From positions 1 through 7,222 of the forward strand of contig JAUJLY010000141.1 of the NCBI GenBank assembly GCA_030447145.1: a stretch of DNA of 7,222 nt. The letters are read 5' to 3'. Position numbers and translations under genes: made by a program. Source of the DNA: Thermomicrobiales bacterium (GTDB lineage Bacteria; Chloroflexota; Chloroflexia; Thermomicrobiales; UBA6265). This document shows positions 5,935-7,222 of this stretch, piece after piece. Within the stretch, counting starts at the first letter, position 1; the number at the start of each line of letters is the position of its first letter. A model generated the notes under the pieces. It ran no database searches and was not told the DNA's origin. It saw only the letters and a list, made by a program, of their open reading frames with translations.

Positions 5935-7111
5935 GAAAGTGACGGAGGGCTTCTATGGCACTCAGAGCAGCCCTGCGCTGCACTTCCGGCAGCGACGCCC
6001 TCATCTGGGATGTCGATACCGCGGAGCCTTGCCCCCCAGAGTCCGTGATGGCGACCGTTAGTCGCCCGTGCGACACACCGCGCTCGTCGAGCACTCCCTC
6101 ATAGACAAGCGCTACACCGATCGCTTCCAGGCCATCTGAAAGCAGGCCCATGGCGTGCCTGACCGCGCGTCCTTCAGCCGGCTCCGACGCCTGGAGCACC
6201 GGCTCGACGAGATCGCTGATGAACACCGTGGACGACGCAGGGTCAGCGGCGAGGAGTGAGGAGAGCGCGCCTCCCGTGCCCACCTCATGGATGAGGAGCC
6301 GGGTGCCACGCGCCTTCAATTCTCGCGCCACAACCCTTTGTAGTGTGTCGTCGTCCTCTCCCCAGACATGTTCGCCCAGCCGACCCAGGACATCTGCGCG
6401 ACAGGCATCACGACGCTGCCGGGCCTCCGCCGGATCGTCGCCGAAGGCTGTTATCCGCACGTGGACTCCATCATCCTTGGCGTAGGTGGCAACCTGGGGG
6501 TCCGCCGCGGCGACGAGGTCATGAAGCAGGTCCTCCGCCGCCGATTCGCCGATGCCGATTGTCTTGATATTGACGGAGTCGATTACGCGATTTTCGGCTC
6601 TCTCAAGGATGCGCGGAAGCGCTTGCTCGCTCCACATCCGGTGCATCTCGCGCGGGACGCCGGGCATGGTCACGATCATCTTCCCGTCAGTGTCGACCAA
6701 CCATCCAGGCGCCGTGCCGATCGGGTTGGGAAGGACAGTAGAAGAGGGGATGACCCAGGCCTGCTTCCTGTTCCGCTCAGGCATGTTGTGACCGCGTCCG
6801 CGAAAGAAATTGGTCAGGTCAGCGAGTAGTTCGGCGTCGAGCGTCGGTTCTTCGCCAACCAGTTGGGCGATCGTTTCCCGGGTAAGATCGTCGTCCGTGG
6901 GACCGATGCCGCCCGTGCAAATGAGCACGTCTGCATATTCCAGGGACCGGCGCATCGCGTCGAGCAACAGGGCAGGATCGTCCCCGACCTGCGTGACGTA
7001 CACCAGATCAATACCTACGGCGGAAAGCTCCTGCGCCAGGTACGTCGCATTGGTATCGGTGATCTGGCCAAGAATCAACTCAGAGCCGATGGAGAGAATG
7101 CAGGCTCTCAT
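5924..7111 (-). CDS. cinA: CinA family protein with degenerate C-terminal PncC-like domain
   Basis: This 395-residue protein has the two-domain CinA layout. The N-terminal MoCF/MogA-like domain (COG1058) is intact: ILSIGSELILGQITDTNATY (5-24), ICTGGIGPTDDDLTRET (64-80), QAWVIPSSTVLPNPIGTAPG (117-136) and MPGVPREMHRMW (149-160). In characterised relatives this domain is a pyrophosphatase acting on ADP-ribose-type nucleotides. The C-terminal region (about 257-395) aligns by position and ending with the NMN deamidase domain PncC. However, its ESCTGG motif has become EVGTGG (276-281), the following GGVVxYSNxxK-type motif is replaced by ISDLVEPVLQAS, and GxAGPxGG is missing. NMN deamidase activity is therefore unlikely (inference). 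The ATG at 7111 has a weak AGGGA five to six bases before it. A tRNA-Arg lies 35 bases upstream on the same strand, so co-transcription is possible. Confidence 0.93.
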   Translation of the reverse strand: MRACILSIGSELILGQITDTNATYLAQELSAVGIDLVYVTQVGDDPALLLDAMRRSLEYADVLICTGGIGPTDDDLTRETIAQLVGEEPTLDAELLADLTNFFRGRGHNMPERNRKQAWVIPSSTVLPNPIGTAPGWLVDTDGKMIVTMPGVPREMHRMWSEQALPRILERAENRVIDSVNIKTIGIGESAAEDLLHDLVAAADPQVATYAKDDGVHVRITAFGDDPAEARQRRDACRADVLGRLGEHVWGEDDDTLQRVVARELKARGTRLLIHEVGTGGALSSLLAADPASSTVFISDLVEPVLQASEPAEGRAVRHAMGLLSDGLEAIGVALVYEGVLDERGVSHGRLTVAITDSGGQGSAVSTSQMRASLPEVQRRAALSAIEALRHFLKE

Positions 7112-7146
7112 GTGATTCCCTTGGTGCGAGGTATGTGCATGGATGG

Positions 7147-7222
7147 TGGTACCCTCGGAGGGACTCGAACCCCCAACCTTCTGGTCCGAAGCCAGACGCT
7201 CTATCCGTTGAGCTACGAGGGC
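7147..7222 (-). tRNA. trnR: tRNA-Arg, anticodon TCG
   Basis: The minus strand folds into a full 76-base cloverleaf: acceptor GCCCTCG/CGAGGGT (with a G1-U72 wobble), T8-A9, D-arm GCTC/GAGC, anticodon stem TCTGG/CCAGA with loop CTTCGGA, variable loop AGGTT, T-arm GGGGG/CCCTC with loop TTCGAGT, A73 and an encoded CCA (7147-7149). The anticodon TCG (7187-7189) reads the Arg codon CGA, possibly with other CGN codons. The gene ends exactly at the window edge and appears complete. It lies 35 bases upstream of cinA on the same strand. Confidence 0.95.

Noticed and set aside
7147..7222. tRNA-Arg as an attachment site for an integrated element
   Set aside because: No integrase, no direct repeat of the tRNA 3' end and no foreign-looking genes are present in the window.

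Overview
This window is a compact, G+C-rich bacterial chromosomal segment. It holds nine complete or near-complete protein genes, one edge-truncated gene and one tRNA gene. Gene content (MutM; HIT protein, YqeY and YbeY in a row; CinA beside a tRNA; DUF2243 beside a caa3-type CtaG) fits a Chloroflexota bacterium, perhaps Thermomicrobia-like, or another high-G+C Gram-positive-like lineage. This placement is inferred from general gene composition and was not tested by a search. I see no phage, transposon or CRISPR signal.

Left part (1-777): the 5' part of a minus-strand gene resembling formyltransferases runs off the left edge. After an intergenic region of about 200 bp comes a plus-strand yggX homologue (Fe(II)-trafficking / oxidative-damage protection). 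It is an unexpected gene in this setting, because YggX is best known from beta- and gammaproteobacteria.

Centre (778-3453): a minus-strand cluster transcribed as DUF2243 membrane protein, then CtaG-like cytochrome oxidase assembly protein, then an ATP-grasp ligase. DUF2243 and CtaG are 8 bp apart. CtaG and the ligase are separated by exactly one 16-codon mini-ORF whose start and stop overlap the flanking genes through TGATG junctions. Pairing a small-molecule or peptide ligase with oxidase and copper-type membrane genes is the most intriguing arrangement in the window. The ligase converges on yggX.

Right part (3669-7222): mutM (minus strand) diverges from a plus-strand run of HIT-family hydrolase, YqeY and YbeY. 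yqeY and ybeY overlap, which suggests one operon for housekeeping RNA and nucleotide functions. This run converges on, and overlaps by 11 bp, a minus-strand cinA. The N-terminal MoCF-like domain of this CinA is intact, but its C-terminal PncC-like domain has lost the usual catalytic motif. A complete tRNA-Arg(TCG) with an encoded CCA end lies immediately upstream of cinA on the same strand and ends exactly at the window edge.
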